A DNA stretch of 64,000 bases from Leptolyngbya sp. PCC 7375. Lineage in GTDB: Bacteria > Cyanobacteriota > Cyanobacteriia > Phormidesmidales > Phormidesmidaceae. Location of the stretch: positions 186,001 through 250,000 of the forward strand of contig NZ_JH993797.1 in NCBI RefSeq assembly GCF_000316115.1. The letters run 5' to 3'. The notes beneath the pieces were generated by a model, which was given only the letters and a program-made list of their open reading frames with translations, was not told the origin of the DNA and did not search any database. The position numbers and the translations under genes were made by a program. Of this stretch, positions 17,375-25,448 are shown in pieces (the stretch's first letter is position 1; each line of letters starts with the position of its first letter).

Positions 17375-17494
17375 GGAAACTCTTGAGACGCCCTTCAATG
17401 AGTGTTGGGTGGACACCCCAATGTGGGTTTGATCCTTATAGCAGGACTGGGTAAAAGAGGTGACATTACCCACTAACCCATGGCACAGGCTTTT

Positions 17495-18097
17495 CTACTC
17501 GTCTTGGTTCTCATCCAACACAACCCGATAGGCACATCGCCTCGCCCCCGACAAAATGTGTTCCGTCCGTTCCACCTCTACGCCTAGAACAATTTGAAAG
17601 ATTTCCAGTTCTCGATCACATAATCCAGTACAGGCTTCTGCCGCTGCACAGATAGGACAGTGGTTTTCCACCAGTAGCATCGAGCCATCTTCTTGAGGCA
17701 GCACATTAGCCATATACCCCTCACGGGTACGAATATCTGCCAAGGTTTCCAATCGGTCCTGCCAGGAATCTTGCCCATCCATCTGCGCCAGATAAGCCCC
17801 AAGCTGTTCGCGAGTGCGAATATCCAGTAACCGCTCTAACCCATCTGCCCCAAACGCTTCAGTCACCGAGTGAATCAGACTCAGGGTTAATTCGGCATAG
17901 CCTTCAGGAAAAAAGCGATCGGCTGCCGCCGTTAAATGCCAGAGCTTTGCCGGACGCCCCATGGGGCGTGGTTCTTCTTCATAGGCAATTAACTGCTCAT
18001 CCTGAAGTGCATAGAGATGCTGCCTGACTGCCATGGCCGAAATACCCAGCTGCTCAGCAATGGCATGGGCATCCATGGCTCCCGACTGCTTTAGCAA
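17495..18097 (-). CDS. SufR-like iron-sulfur transcriptional regulator, start unclear
   Basis: 200 residues from a TTG at 18097. The winged HTH comprises HAIAEQLGISAMAVRQHLYA, and the C-terminus has the cysteine set of SufR-type [Fe-S] sensors: C147, C150, C156 and C160 in HCPICAAAEACTGLC, then C188 in RRCAYRV. Such proteins repress suf or stress genes according to Fe-S status. The frame upstream of the TTG remains open to a TAA but contains no ATG, GTG or other TTG. The ATG complementary to 18175-18177 is in another frame. A 9-bp tandem repeat lies between. The N-terminus may therefore be frameshifted. It is divergent from a broken MFS transporter. Confidence 0.7.
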   Translation of the reverse strand: MLKQSGAMDAHAIAEQLGISAMAVRQHLYALQDEQLIAYEEEPRPMGRPAKLWHLTAAADRFFPEGYAELTLSLIHSVTEAFGADGLERLLDIRTREQLGAYLAQMDGQDSWQDRLETLADIRTREGYMANVLPQEDGSMLLVENHCPICAAAEACTGLCDRELEIFQIVLGVEVERTEHILSGARRCAYRVVLDENQDE

Positions 18098-18116
18098 CTG
18101 AATAATGGCCCGCCAC

Positions 18117-18161
18117 GACTGCCGCGACTGCCGCGTAGGCTGCGACTGCCGCGACTGCCGT
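18117..18161. repeat. 9-bp tandem repeat at the 5' end of the SufR-like gene
   Basis: Five adjacent 9-bp units: GACTGCCGC twice, GTAGGCTGC, GACTGCCGC, then GACTGCCGT. On the minus strand the SufR-like frame would read them as RQS-type triplets, and the ATG frame as GSR triplets. Slippage here could add or remove units without changing frame; a further 1-2 base indel is needed to explain the lost start. Confidence 0.8.
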
Positions 18162-18214
18162 GTGCGCCGGGGCTCATTTTTTTTGCTCCGCTTTTTTTAG
18201 GTGGTTTTGGGGTC

Positions 18215-19474
18215 ATGACTACATTCTCCTGGTTGCCCCGACTCAATCCACAGATTTGGATACTCGTCATGGGGCGCTTTCTTTCGCAGGTTGGATCGGG
18301 GGTTGTGTTGTTTTATGAGCCCATCTATTTCGTCAATCAGGTGGGGCTATCCCCCACCCAGGTGGGTATTGGTCTGAGTAGTGCAGCCATGGCCAGTGCC
18401 GGGGGCTATGTTCTGGCAGGGACGATGACAGACTCTCTGTTTTGGGGACGTCGTCGTACGCTGTGACTCTCTTGTTTGATTTCTATCGGGGCGGATGGTG
18501 TATTTTTGTTGGCCAATGGTTTCCCGTTGCTCATTTTGGCAAATGTGCTGATGGGGTTAGGCGATAGTCTCTATTGGCCTGCCTCAGGGGCAGCGATTAC
18601 CGATAATTCCAATCATCATCAGCGCGAAGAGGCCTTTGCTGTTTCTGGCTTAGCTGATTCTCTTGGCTCAGGCTTAGGTATTGTTCTGGGTGGATTGCTT
18701 TTGACGATGAACAATTCGTATCAGCAGTTGTTTATTGCCGATGGCATCACCTTTGCACTCTTTCTGGGGGTGTTGGCAATTGTGTTTAAGGATAAGCGTG
18801 ATCGATCACACTCTTCCGAAGAAATGCCAGGCATTGCGGCCTGGCGTAGAGCGCTACTAAATCCTGTTTTCTTAGTATTTGCGGCAGCCAATATTTTGTT
18901 TGCCACCTATGTCAATTTGATGGAAAGCACCATGCCGCTTTATTTTACTAACTTTGTTCACAATGCTTCCAGTACGGCTCCAGAAAATGTGGGTATTTTG
19001 TTTTCTGGTTATGTGCTGATAGCGGCTCTGTTCCAGTTGCCCATCGTTCGTGCCATGCAACCTTTCCGGCGGGTTTCTGTTTTGATGATATCCATGCTGT
19101 TATGGGGGATGGGTTTTCTCTTAGTCTGGTTTGTGGGCATATCTGTTGGGGGACAGGGAGTGCTGATGGTGATGGTAGTGGTGGTATTAGCGATCGCAAA
19201 TGTCACCTACAATCCATTCTCAGCCGCTTTAGTCACAGAACTAGCCCCTCAAGAATCCCTGGGTATATCTCTCTCCTTAAATGCCCAGTGTTGGACGGTT
19301 GGGTATTTGGTTGGCCCCCTGATCGGAGGATGGACCCTGGACCAAAATCAAGACATTGCCCGTGGATTATGGATAACGGCTGCATTTAGTGCCCTGATTG
19401 GGCTACTCATCCTAAAACAACTTGAAAAGTTTCAAGCACACACTGATTCTATGAAATCGTCTTCAAATCTCTAG
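18215..19474 (+). pseudogene. MFS transporter with one in-frame stop
   Basis: Two open stretches in the same frame, 18215-18466 and 18476-19474, are separated by a single TGA at 18464-18466. Reading through gives about 418 residues with some 12 membrane spans, the length of a normal major facilitator superfamily drug or sugar exporter. The first half includes GGYVLAGTMTDSLFWGRRRT (loop 2-3 motif A region), where the stop falls. No other damage is visible, so the mutation is recent, or the stop is read through, or it is a sequencing error. It is divergent from the SufR-like regulator, which also looks damaged. Confidence 0.8.
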
Positions 19475-19627
19475 GAAAAATATTGCTACGTATCAGGTTG
19501 TTCAGTTAGCCAAACCAAAATCTTTCTGGCACCAATCAGCTCATTAGAGGAGTGGGGTGGCCGGGGCCACCAAAACTCATGGGAGTGCGACAGTTATCCT
19601 ATGGGCAAGATTATTAAATGACTAGCC

Positions 19628-20806
19628 ATGAATAAGGATGCAATTTCTTACCAGGTGCAAAGCATCACCAAGATACCTGAGCCCACTTTATTTGCATTTG
19701 TCAATGGGGAAACGACTAACCATGTCAATAAATTTCATAACAGTCTCCCTAATTACACCCCAACCCCCCTGGTCAGGCTGTCCAAACTTGCTAGTCACCT
19801 GGGGATTAGCGAAATTCTTGTCAAAGATGAAAGTCAACGCTTTGATCTAAATGCCTTTAAGGTGCTGGGAGCGAGCTATGCGATCGCAACATACTTGGGT
19901 GAACGGCTGAAGCTCAACCAGAATGAATTGACCTTTAGTCATATAGTTGCCGAAAAATCTAAATACGAGCAGATTACTTTTGTCACCGCAACCGATGGCA
20001 ATCACGGTAGGGCGGTCGCCTGGTCAGCAAACTTATTTGGCTGTAAATCTGTTGTGTATTTGCCAAAAGGTTCTTCTCAAGCACGATTAGACGCCATCAG
20101 AAAATATGGAGCTGACGCATCCATCACAACGATGAATTACGATGACACAGTGTCCCATGCCGCTCAAAAGGCCCAGGCAGAAGGCTGGATACTTCTACAG
20201 GACACCTCTTGGGAAGGATACGAAGCAGTCCCAACCCATATCATGCAAGGTTACAGTACCTTAATCACTGAATATTGCCAGCAGCAGCCAGATATCTGGC
20301 CCACCCATGTCTTTGTACAGGCAGGTGTAGGCTCATTAGCTGCAGGTATTCTGGCGCGTCTTTGCAGTTTATCTGAGCGCCCTATGCCCAACTTTGTTGT
20401 CGTCGAACCCCAGGGTGCCCCATGCCTGTTTGCATCAAAGACCCATAATAAACTTTTCAGAGTGCGAGGGGATTTACCCACTATCATGGCAGGCCTGGCC
20501 TGTGGAGAACCCAGTCACTTAGGATGGCCCCTATTAAAGTCAGCGGCCAGTGGATTTTTAATGTGTTCCGATGATGTTGCTCGCAGGGGAATGAAGGTTC
20601 TGGGTAACCCTTTAACAGGCGATCAGCGCATACTATCAGGAGAATCAGGGGCCGTTACCCTGGGCGCCCTGTTTGAAATCCTTTCAAATACCGACTTTTT
20701 TGACATTAAGCAAGCGCTAAATTTAACGTCCGCATCAAAAGTCCTATTGTTCTCCACCGAGGGAGATACTGATCCAGAGGTATATCGAGATATTGTTTGG
20801 CGCTAA
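19628..20806 (+). CDS. dpaL: Diaminopropionate ammonia-lyase
   Basis: 392 residues of fold type II PLP enzyme. The order of motifs fits YgeX/DpaL: RFDLNAFKVLGASYAI with the PLP lysine K78, TATDGNHGRAVAWSA with the second catalytic residue D123, QAGVGSLAAG as phosphate loop, and LSGESGAVTLGAL. DpaL converts D- or L-2,3-diaminopropionate to pyruvate and two ammonia. The usual RFGLNAFK reads RFDLNAFK here. Start is the ATG at 19628. A strong hairpin follows the stop. The gene is not obviously in an operon. Threonine deaminase-like activity is a less likely alternative. Confidence 0.88.
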   Translation: MNKDAISYQVQSITKIPEPTLFAFVNGETTNHVNKFHNSLPNYTPTPLVRLSKLASHLGISEILVKDESQRFDLNAFKVLGASYAIATYLGERLKLNQNELTFSHIVAEKSKYEQITFVTATDGNHGRAVAWSANLFGCKSVVYLPKGSSQARLDAIRKYGADASITTMNYDDTVSHAAQKAQAEGWILLQDTSWEGYEAVPTHIMQGYSTLITEYCQQQPDIWPTHVFVQAGVGSLAAGILARLCSLSERPMPNFVVVEPQGAPCLFASKTHNKLFRVRGDLPTIMAGLACGEPSHLGWPLLKSAASGFLMCSDDVARRGMKVLGNPLTGDQRILSGESGAVTLGALFEILSNTDFFDIKQALNLTSASKVLLFSTEGDTDPEVYRDIVWR

Positions 20807-20851
20807 AGCTCGATTAATAGTCGAGGCCAAGACCTAATGTTTTGCAACCTG

Positions 20852-20894
20852 AATTTTGTTCAACCCGATGACTCCCACCGGGTTGAACAAAATT
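20852..20894. terminator. Strong hairpin after dpaL
   Basis: A perfect 16-bp inverted repeat (AATTTTGTTCAACCCG and its complement) around an 11-base loop, 46 bp after the dpaL stop. The A/T-rich outer ends give short T runs in both directions, so it may serve as a bidirectional terminator. It ends just before the -35 box of the next gene and could also be an operator. Confidence 0.7.
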
Positions 20895-20895
20895 A

Positions 20896-20925
20896 TTGAC
20901 CGATTGGTTCTTAATTTGCTATCAT
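20896..20925 (+). promoter_or_regulatory. Promoter of tetR gene with overlapping operator-like motif
   Basis: TTGACC at 20896-20901 and TATCAT at 20920-20925 with an 18-bp spacer make a plausible sigma-70 promoter 28 bp before the ATG. The string CCGATTGGTTC at 20900-20910 overlaps the -35 box and recurs before the peroxiredoxin gene, so it is a likely binding site for the TetR protein. Confidence 0.6.
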
Positions 20926-20952
20926 AGTTGTAGTTAGAACGTTAGTCCGACC

Positions 20953-21534
20953 ATGGCTCGCTTGCGAGAATTTGACACAGATGCTGTTTTAGATGCTGCA
21001 ATGCAAACTTTTTGGCTGCGCGGCTACGAGGCAACGTCTCTGGCAGATTTGATGGCGGCTACGGGCTTACAAAAGGGCAGTATCTATAAGGCCTTCAAAG
21101 ATAAACACTCGTTGTTTATGTTGGCCTTGCGTCGATACTTAGATCAAAGCAATGGCTTGAGCCGTCAGTACTTGGAGGATACCATTTCTCCCAGGGCTGG
21201 GGTTTCCGATTGGCTGCAACTGATTGTTTCTCTACGGGGAAATGATCAGGCACGGCGGGGATGCTTTATGCTGAATTCTTTGGTGGAGTTAGCCCCCCAT
21301 GACGAGGCGGTAAAAACGCTGTTAGATGAGCATTTGTGCCATGTGCAATTGCTGCTGACACGAGCGATCGCAAAAGGGCAATCCCTAGGTGAATTTCGGG
21401 CTGACATCCCAGCGGAAGAGCTGAGTTTATTAGTGCTGAATTTGCTTCAGGGTTTGGTAAATCGCTCGAAAGGCGCTGTCGCTGTTGGTGCACTTCAACA
21501 GCAAGTGGAGACGTTGCTAAAGCTGCTGATTTAG
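20953..21534 (+). CDS. TetR/AcrR family transcriptional regulator
   Basis: 193 residues. The DNA-binding domain spans about residues 8-55 (DAVLDAAMQTFWLRGYEATS, LADLMAATGLQKGSIYKAFK). The C-terminal domain contains RRGCFMLNSLVEL, a cysteine-bearing motif of the TetR_C group near AcrR/NemR-type sensors of electrophiles. It lies upstream of a peroxiredoxin-like gene on the same strand, and both have the motif CCGATTGGTTC in their promoters. A redox or electrophile-sensing repressor is a reasonable inference. Confidence 0.87.
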   Translation: MARLREFDTDAVLDAAMQTFWLRGYEATSLADLMAATGLQKGSIYKAFKDKHSLFMLALRRYLDQSNGLSRQYLEDTISPRAGVSDWLQLIVSLRGNDQARRGCFMLNSLVELAPHDEAVKTLLDEHLCHVQLLLTRAIAKGQSLGEFRADIPAEELSLLVLNLLQGLVNRSKGAVAVGALQQQVETLLKLLI

Positions 21535-21574
21535 CCTTGTTCTGATGATGGCCATTTTTTTGCCATTTTTTTGC

Positions 21575-21585
21575 CCGATTGGTTC
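21575..21585. promoter_or_regulatory. Operator-like motif before the peroxiredoxin gene
   Basis: CCGATTGGTTC, identical over 11 bp to the motif that overlaps the tetR promoter at 20900-20910. It sits 80 bp upstream of the peroxiredoxin ATG. Confidence 0.6.
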
Positions 21586-21664
21586 CTGTCTTTTGTGATT
21601 GTTAAATTGTCATTTTTGGCAAGGATCGGCAATGGTGTTGACCTTTACCCGTTCAAGGAGACTC

Positions 21665-22324
21665 ATGATGACGACTCAATCTTCTCTTGCCTCACAGCTT
21701 AAAGATTTTCAAACTGGCTTTTTGGGACAAGCCTCTCAAACAATTGTTGAGACAATGGCTAAAGCAACGTCTGATTTAGAGCAGTCCGGCATTGTCAATA
21801 ACAGTTTGCAGGTGGGGGCCAAAGCCCCAGATTTTGCCCTGCCTGACCCAACCGGTCAACAGATTAAACTGAGTGCCCTATTGGCGAACGGCCCAGTGGT
21901 ATTAAACTTTTATCGTGGTGAGTGGTGCCCATACTGCAACCTGGAAATTCGCGCGTATCAACAGTCATTGTCCGAATTTCAACAGTTGGGAGCACAGGTG
22001 GTGGCGATCTCACCGGAGTTGCCAGATAGTTCACTGACAATGCAGGAAAAGCATGCATTGAGTTTTCCTGTGCTGAGCGATGTGGGTAATCGAGTGGCCC
22101 GTGATTATGGTTTGGTCTTTACCCTAGATGCATCTTTGCAGCCTCTCTATAAGGGGTTCGGCATTGATATTCCAGCGCACAATGGTGATGACAGCTATGA
22201 GTTGCCTGTCCCAGCGACCTATGTTGTGGACTCAATGGGTACGATTCGCTATGCCTATGCGAATGCTGACTACACGCTTCGGGCTGAACCGACGGAGGTG
22301 TTAGCTGCGGTGAAAACCCTTTGA
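21665..22324 (+). CDS. Peroxiredoxin-like (AhpC/TSA, PRX-like) protein
   Basis: 219 residues from the ATG at 21665, which follows AAGGAG; an upstream in-frame start at 21599 lacks one. The thioredoxin-fold core reads LQVGAKAPDFALPDPTGQQI and the redox motif is YRGEWCPYCNLEIRAYQ, a CxxC of the PRX-like subgroup in place of the single peroxidatic TxxC. VVDSMGTIRYAYANADY is the usual C-terminal strand pair. It should reduce peroxides or act as a thiol oxidoreductase. Probably controlled by the TetR protein upstream. Confidence 0.85.
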   Translation: MMTTQSSLASQLKDFQTGFLGQASQTIVETMAKATSDLEQSGIVNNSLQVGAKAPDFALPDPTGQQIKLSALLANGPVVLNFYRGEWCPYCNLEIRAYQQSLSEFQQLGAQVVAISPELPDSSLTMQEKHALSFPVLSDVGNRVARDYGLVFTLDASLQPLYKGFGIDIPAHNGDDSYELPVPATYVVDSMGTIRYAYANADYTLRAEPTEVLAAVKTL

Positions 22325-22336
22325 TCAACTGGTGGT

Positions 22337-22474
22337 TGCGGATGCTTAGGGGATTGCACAACAATAAAGCCCCAGGTTGGGGCTGTAGATGGGTGGATGA
22401 GTGATGGGGTAATGGGGTGATTATTTAGCGTAAGCGCCTTAGGGGGCGTTATTAATGCCTCCTAAGCATCCGCA
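22337..22474. repeat. Miniature element with 14-bp inverted ends; repeat copy 2
   Basis: TGCGGATGCTTAGG at 22337-22350 and its perfect complement at 22461-22474 bound 138 bp. Inside, 22345-22442 is the inverted counterpart of the repeat at 15814-15912. An internal AGCCCCA/TGGGGCT hairpin near 22367-22383 could end the peroxiredoxin transcript. There is no reading frame. This is the layout of a non-autonomous transposable element, though no target duplication is evident. Confidence 0.65.
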
Positions 22475-22604
22475 GATGCATTAGAGTTTATCGATCTTTT
22501 GCATAGATCTTTTGTATAGATCCTATCGATCTTAGTGTTTGTTGTCTTTGTTTGGGTTTCCTAAAATAAAGGCATATCAGAAAAACACTTTAGAGAAAGC
22601 TATC

Positions 22605-22862
22605 ATGGTTTGGTTTATAATAATTCACTATTCTTCTGAAATCGATGCGGTATCGGCATATACTTACCCACAGTCAGCGTTAAAAACGTTTTTGCATAAG
22701 TTTTGGAAGTTCAGCAAAACCTACGGTGAATATCAAGTAATACCGCCCGGTCGTCGCCGTCAGTTCCTGATTGACAAGAAGCAAAACGAGAAGCCCGCAG
22801 AAGACGACCTTGAATCGTATCTGTTTAATGCTTCCAAACAAGACTCAAGACTATTTTATTAG
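22605..22862 (+). CDS. Small hypothetical protein, 85 residues
   Basis: Starts at the ATG at 22605 (MVWFIIIHYSSEIDAVSAYT); an upstream start at 22539 is possible. It looks like a small basic soluble protein with a middle segment YQVIPPGRRRQFLIDKKQ. No family recognised. It follows a region of AT-rich direct repeats (TTTTGCATAGATC and TTTTGTATAGATC near 22498-22523). Confidence 0.5.
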   Translation: MVWFIIIHYSSEIDAVSAYTYPQSALKTFLHKFWKFSKTYGEYQVIPPGRRRQFLIDKKQNEKPAEDDLESYLFNASKQDSRLFY

Positions 22863-23043
22863 CTCTCTTTACCAGTCATCGCCAATTCAGCATAGGTTGA
22901 CACCCCAGTGATATTGACTAGGATGACAAAAAGACATGCGATCGCAGGCTCACCCGGCCCTGTACTATTCTGATCTATAATCAAGAACAACAACCGGCCC
23001 TGCACATACAACAGTCACAATCTTCTGGGATCGCAGCAGCACT

Positions 23044-23409
23044 ATGGAAACTCTGAATTTGTTTATTCACCCTGCAGACTTTGTTACTGTTAACGCTGGA
23101 GACATTATCTTTGAACAAGATCAAGTCAGTGAGACCATGTATGTGCTGATTGAGGGGGAAGTTGTCATTCAGCGGGACGGTGAAAATGTGGTTACCCTTG
23201 GTCCTAAAACGATCCTTGGAGAAATGGCGATTCTAGAAAATCGTCCCCATTTTGCCAGTGCGATCGCAAAAACAATTTGTCAGCTGATTCCCATTAGTCA
23301 AGAGCGGTTTCGATTTCTAGTGGAGCAAACGCCCAATTTTGCCTTTGACATGATGACAATGATGGCCGAACGCTTGCATCAGATGAACATCAAAGCTATA
23401 GAGGCGTAA
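23044..23409 (+). CDS. Cyclic nucleotide-binding domain protein
   Basis: 121 residues that are essentially one Crp/PKA-type nucleotide-binding domain: the early FVTVNAGDIIFEQDQVSETM, MYVLIEGEVVIQRDG, and the phosphate-binding cassette region GPKTILGEMAILENRPHFAS. The usual R-x-A of a strict cAMP cassette reads PHFAS, so nucleotide binding is uncertain. There is no helix-turn-helix; the C-terminus is a short helix. It is probably a stand-alone sensor or adaptor. Confidence 0.8.
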   Translation: METLNLFIHPADFVTVNAGDIIFEQDQVSETMYVLIEGEVVIQRDGENVVTLGPKTILGEMAILENRPHFASAIAKTICQLIPISQERFRFLVEQTPNFAFDMMTMMAERLHQMNIKAIEA

Positions 23410-23691
23410 TAGCAGAGCGGTATTGCCAATACGTTAAGGAATTAATACGATTCTGGCTATGTAGCAAGCATTACAGAGTTTAATGTGCTTGTATGAAGTA
23501 GTATCAGAAACAGTCTTAAACGAAGCTTTAAGATGTGATATTTGTTTGCCCTATTAAGCTTTGAAGCACTTTTCTATTATCCAGGGTGGAGCAATTGACA
23601 GATTTTTTTGAGTTCAACGGATATTCCATTAAAATCGAATAGTTAACGCTTGTATTGATTATTAAAACCAAGTAAAGCCATCCTAAAGTTT

Positions 23692-25338
23692 ATGGAAATA
23701 AAACTGTTGTCGGCATCCTATCTTCTTCAGCAGCATGGATGGGTCTTATTAATACCATTAAGCGTTACCAGTAGTTCCCTGCTGCTGACGCTTCCTGGTT
23801 GGGCACAAACCAATACGTCCCTTCAAGCTGAGGAATCCCTTGTCAGTTCTCAGGAATTGACTGAACTCGACACCGCCAGCTTGATAGCGGCCCAAGACCA
23901 GGAAGAACATCTAGAAGCAGCTCCCCATTCAGCCATTAGCCTCAAGAATAATGACCTGACCGTACCAAGCGGCAATGGAGAGGTCATTTCAGACATTCAG
24001 GTTCGCTTTGTGAATGGAGACGGTGAACCTATTGAGGGCAATACTAAGGACGACATTATTATCCGAGAGTTTGACCTGCACTCAGGCGATGTTTATGACT
24101 CTGATCTTGCCTTAGAGGGGTTAGAGCGAGTTGATGAGATGTTCATCATTAAACAGGCATCCTTGACCCTCGAACCTGCCGCTGATGATCAAGTGGTGAT
24201 GGTGGTGACAGTGGATGAGCGAGATTCTTTCTTCTTTAGCTTTGGCAATACCCTGCCACGACCCACTGCACTGCAAGGTCCCTCTCGACCTGCTGTAGTA
24301 AACGCCTCCTCTAATAGCGCTAGAGGTTTCTCCGCTGGGGCTCGTTTTGGGTTTACAAACATCGGGGGCAATAATCAAGCCCTGACTTTAGGTGTGGAAG
24401 GTGGTGAAAACACCTTGGGTGTGGATGTCGATTTTAGGCAATTTCTCAAAAATGGTTCAGGTTACGGCATCAACTTCGCCAACCAGCGGGGTGTGGAGCC
24501 TGAATTTACGGGAGGCGACAGAGAAGTGGAAACCCCCAGCGGTGATGAACCTTGGGTGCATCGCTTGGGTGGTGGCGTTGAGTATTTTCGTCCTCTAGCG
24601 TCTGATTTTGATGCTGCTTTAGGGGTTTCCTATCAGCGCGTTTCTGTGCGAGAGGATGCGTTTTCGGATGATATCGCCTCCGAAGATGAGTTGGGTAACG
24701 ATCTCACCGTCAGCGATGATGGTCAAGATGATCTGTTAACGGTCAATTTTTCGGGTGTAATTGACCGTCGCAATAGTTCCAAAAATCCAACCAAGGGTTC
24801 TAGATTCTTGTTTGGGGCAGATCAATCCATTCCCATCGGAGATGCGGATATCCTATTTACCCGCCTCAGTGCAAACTATACTCAGTTTTTGCCTTTAAAT
24901 CTTTTTGGTTTTACAGAGGGTCCCCGCACGTTAGTGCTTAATGTTCAAGGCGGTACTATCCTTGGGGATACACCTCCCTATGATGCGTTTACCCTGGGTG
25001 GGTCTAGCTCTGTACGGGGCTATAACTCCGGTGAGATTGGCACAGGGGAGAGTTTTGTTCAAGCCACCGCCGAATATCGTTTTCCCATGTTTTCCTTTAA
25101 TGCATTCGACGATGATGTCGATGTTGGAGGAACCTTCTTTTTTGACTATGCCAGTGATTTAGGCAGTGGTGATGATGTGATTGGTGAACCCGCAGAGGCA
25201 CGGGACAAACCCGGTGATGGCTTTGGCTATGGCCTGGGTATCAGGGCTTTGACATCCATTGGCCCAGTGCGTCTGGAGTTTGGCATCAATGATGAAGGCG
25301 ATTCCGAGGTGATTTTCAATATTGGCGATCGGTTCTAG
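23692..25338 (+). CDS. Omp85/BamA-family outer-membrane protein
   Basis: 548 residues. A hydrophobic N-terminal segment ending GWAQ (about residue 39) is a signal peptide. Residues 100-180 form one POTRA-like domain (EVISDIQVRFVNGDGEPIEG, SGDVYDSDLALEGLERVDEM). The rest is a 16-strand beta-barrel ending in F, with the lid-lock motif VRGY in GGSSSVRGYNSGEIGTGE. Cyanobacterial Omp85 proteins usually have three POTRA domains and about 700-850 residues; this is a shorter relative. Role: insertion or translocation of outer-membrane proteins, partner unknown. It has a clear terminator. Confidence 0.85.
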   Translation: MEIKLLSASYLLQQHGWVLLIPLSVTSSSLLLTLPGWAQTNTSLQAEESLVSSQELTELDTASLIAAQDQEEHLEAAPHSAISLKNNDLTVPSGNGEVISDIQVRFVNGDGEPIEGNTKDDIIIREFDLHSGDVYDSDLALEGLERVDEMFIIKQASLTLEPAADDQVVMVVTVDERDSFFFSFGNTLPRPTALQGPSRPAVVNASSNSARGFSAGARFGFTNIGGNNQALTLGVEGGENTLGVDVDFRQFLKNGSGYGINFANQRGVEPEFTGGDREVETPSGDEPWVHRLGGGVEYFRPLASDFDAALGVSYQRVSVREDAFSDDIASEDELGNDLTVSDDGQDDLLTVNFSGVIDRRNSSKNPTKGSRFLFGADQSIPIGDADILFTRLSANYTQFLPLNLFGFTEGPRTLVLNVQGGTILGDTPPYDAFTLGGSSSVRGYNSGEIGTGESFVQATAEYRFPMFSFNAFDDDVDVGGTFFFDYASDLGSGDDVIGEPAEARDKPGDGFGYGLGIRALTSIGPVRLEFGINDEGDSEVIFNIGDRF

Positions 25339-25374
25339 AGAACCATCAGGCTGAGACATTGGAATAGTTTCATG

Positions 25375-25409
25375 GCCAGGGCATCTGTAACAGGTGCCCT
25401 GGCGTTTTT
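25375..25409 (+). terminator. Terminator of the Omp85 gene
   Basis: GCCAGGGCA pairs perfectly with TGCCCTGGC, extended inside by CTG/CAG, and is followed by G and five T residues, 36 bp after the stop. Confidence 0.85.
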
Positions 25410-25448
25410 CTGGGACTATCACCCAATGGGTGACTACGCCCAATGTGA

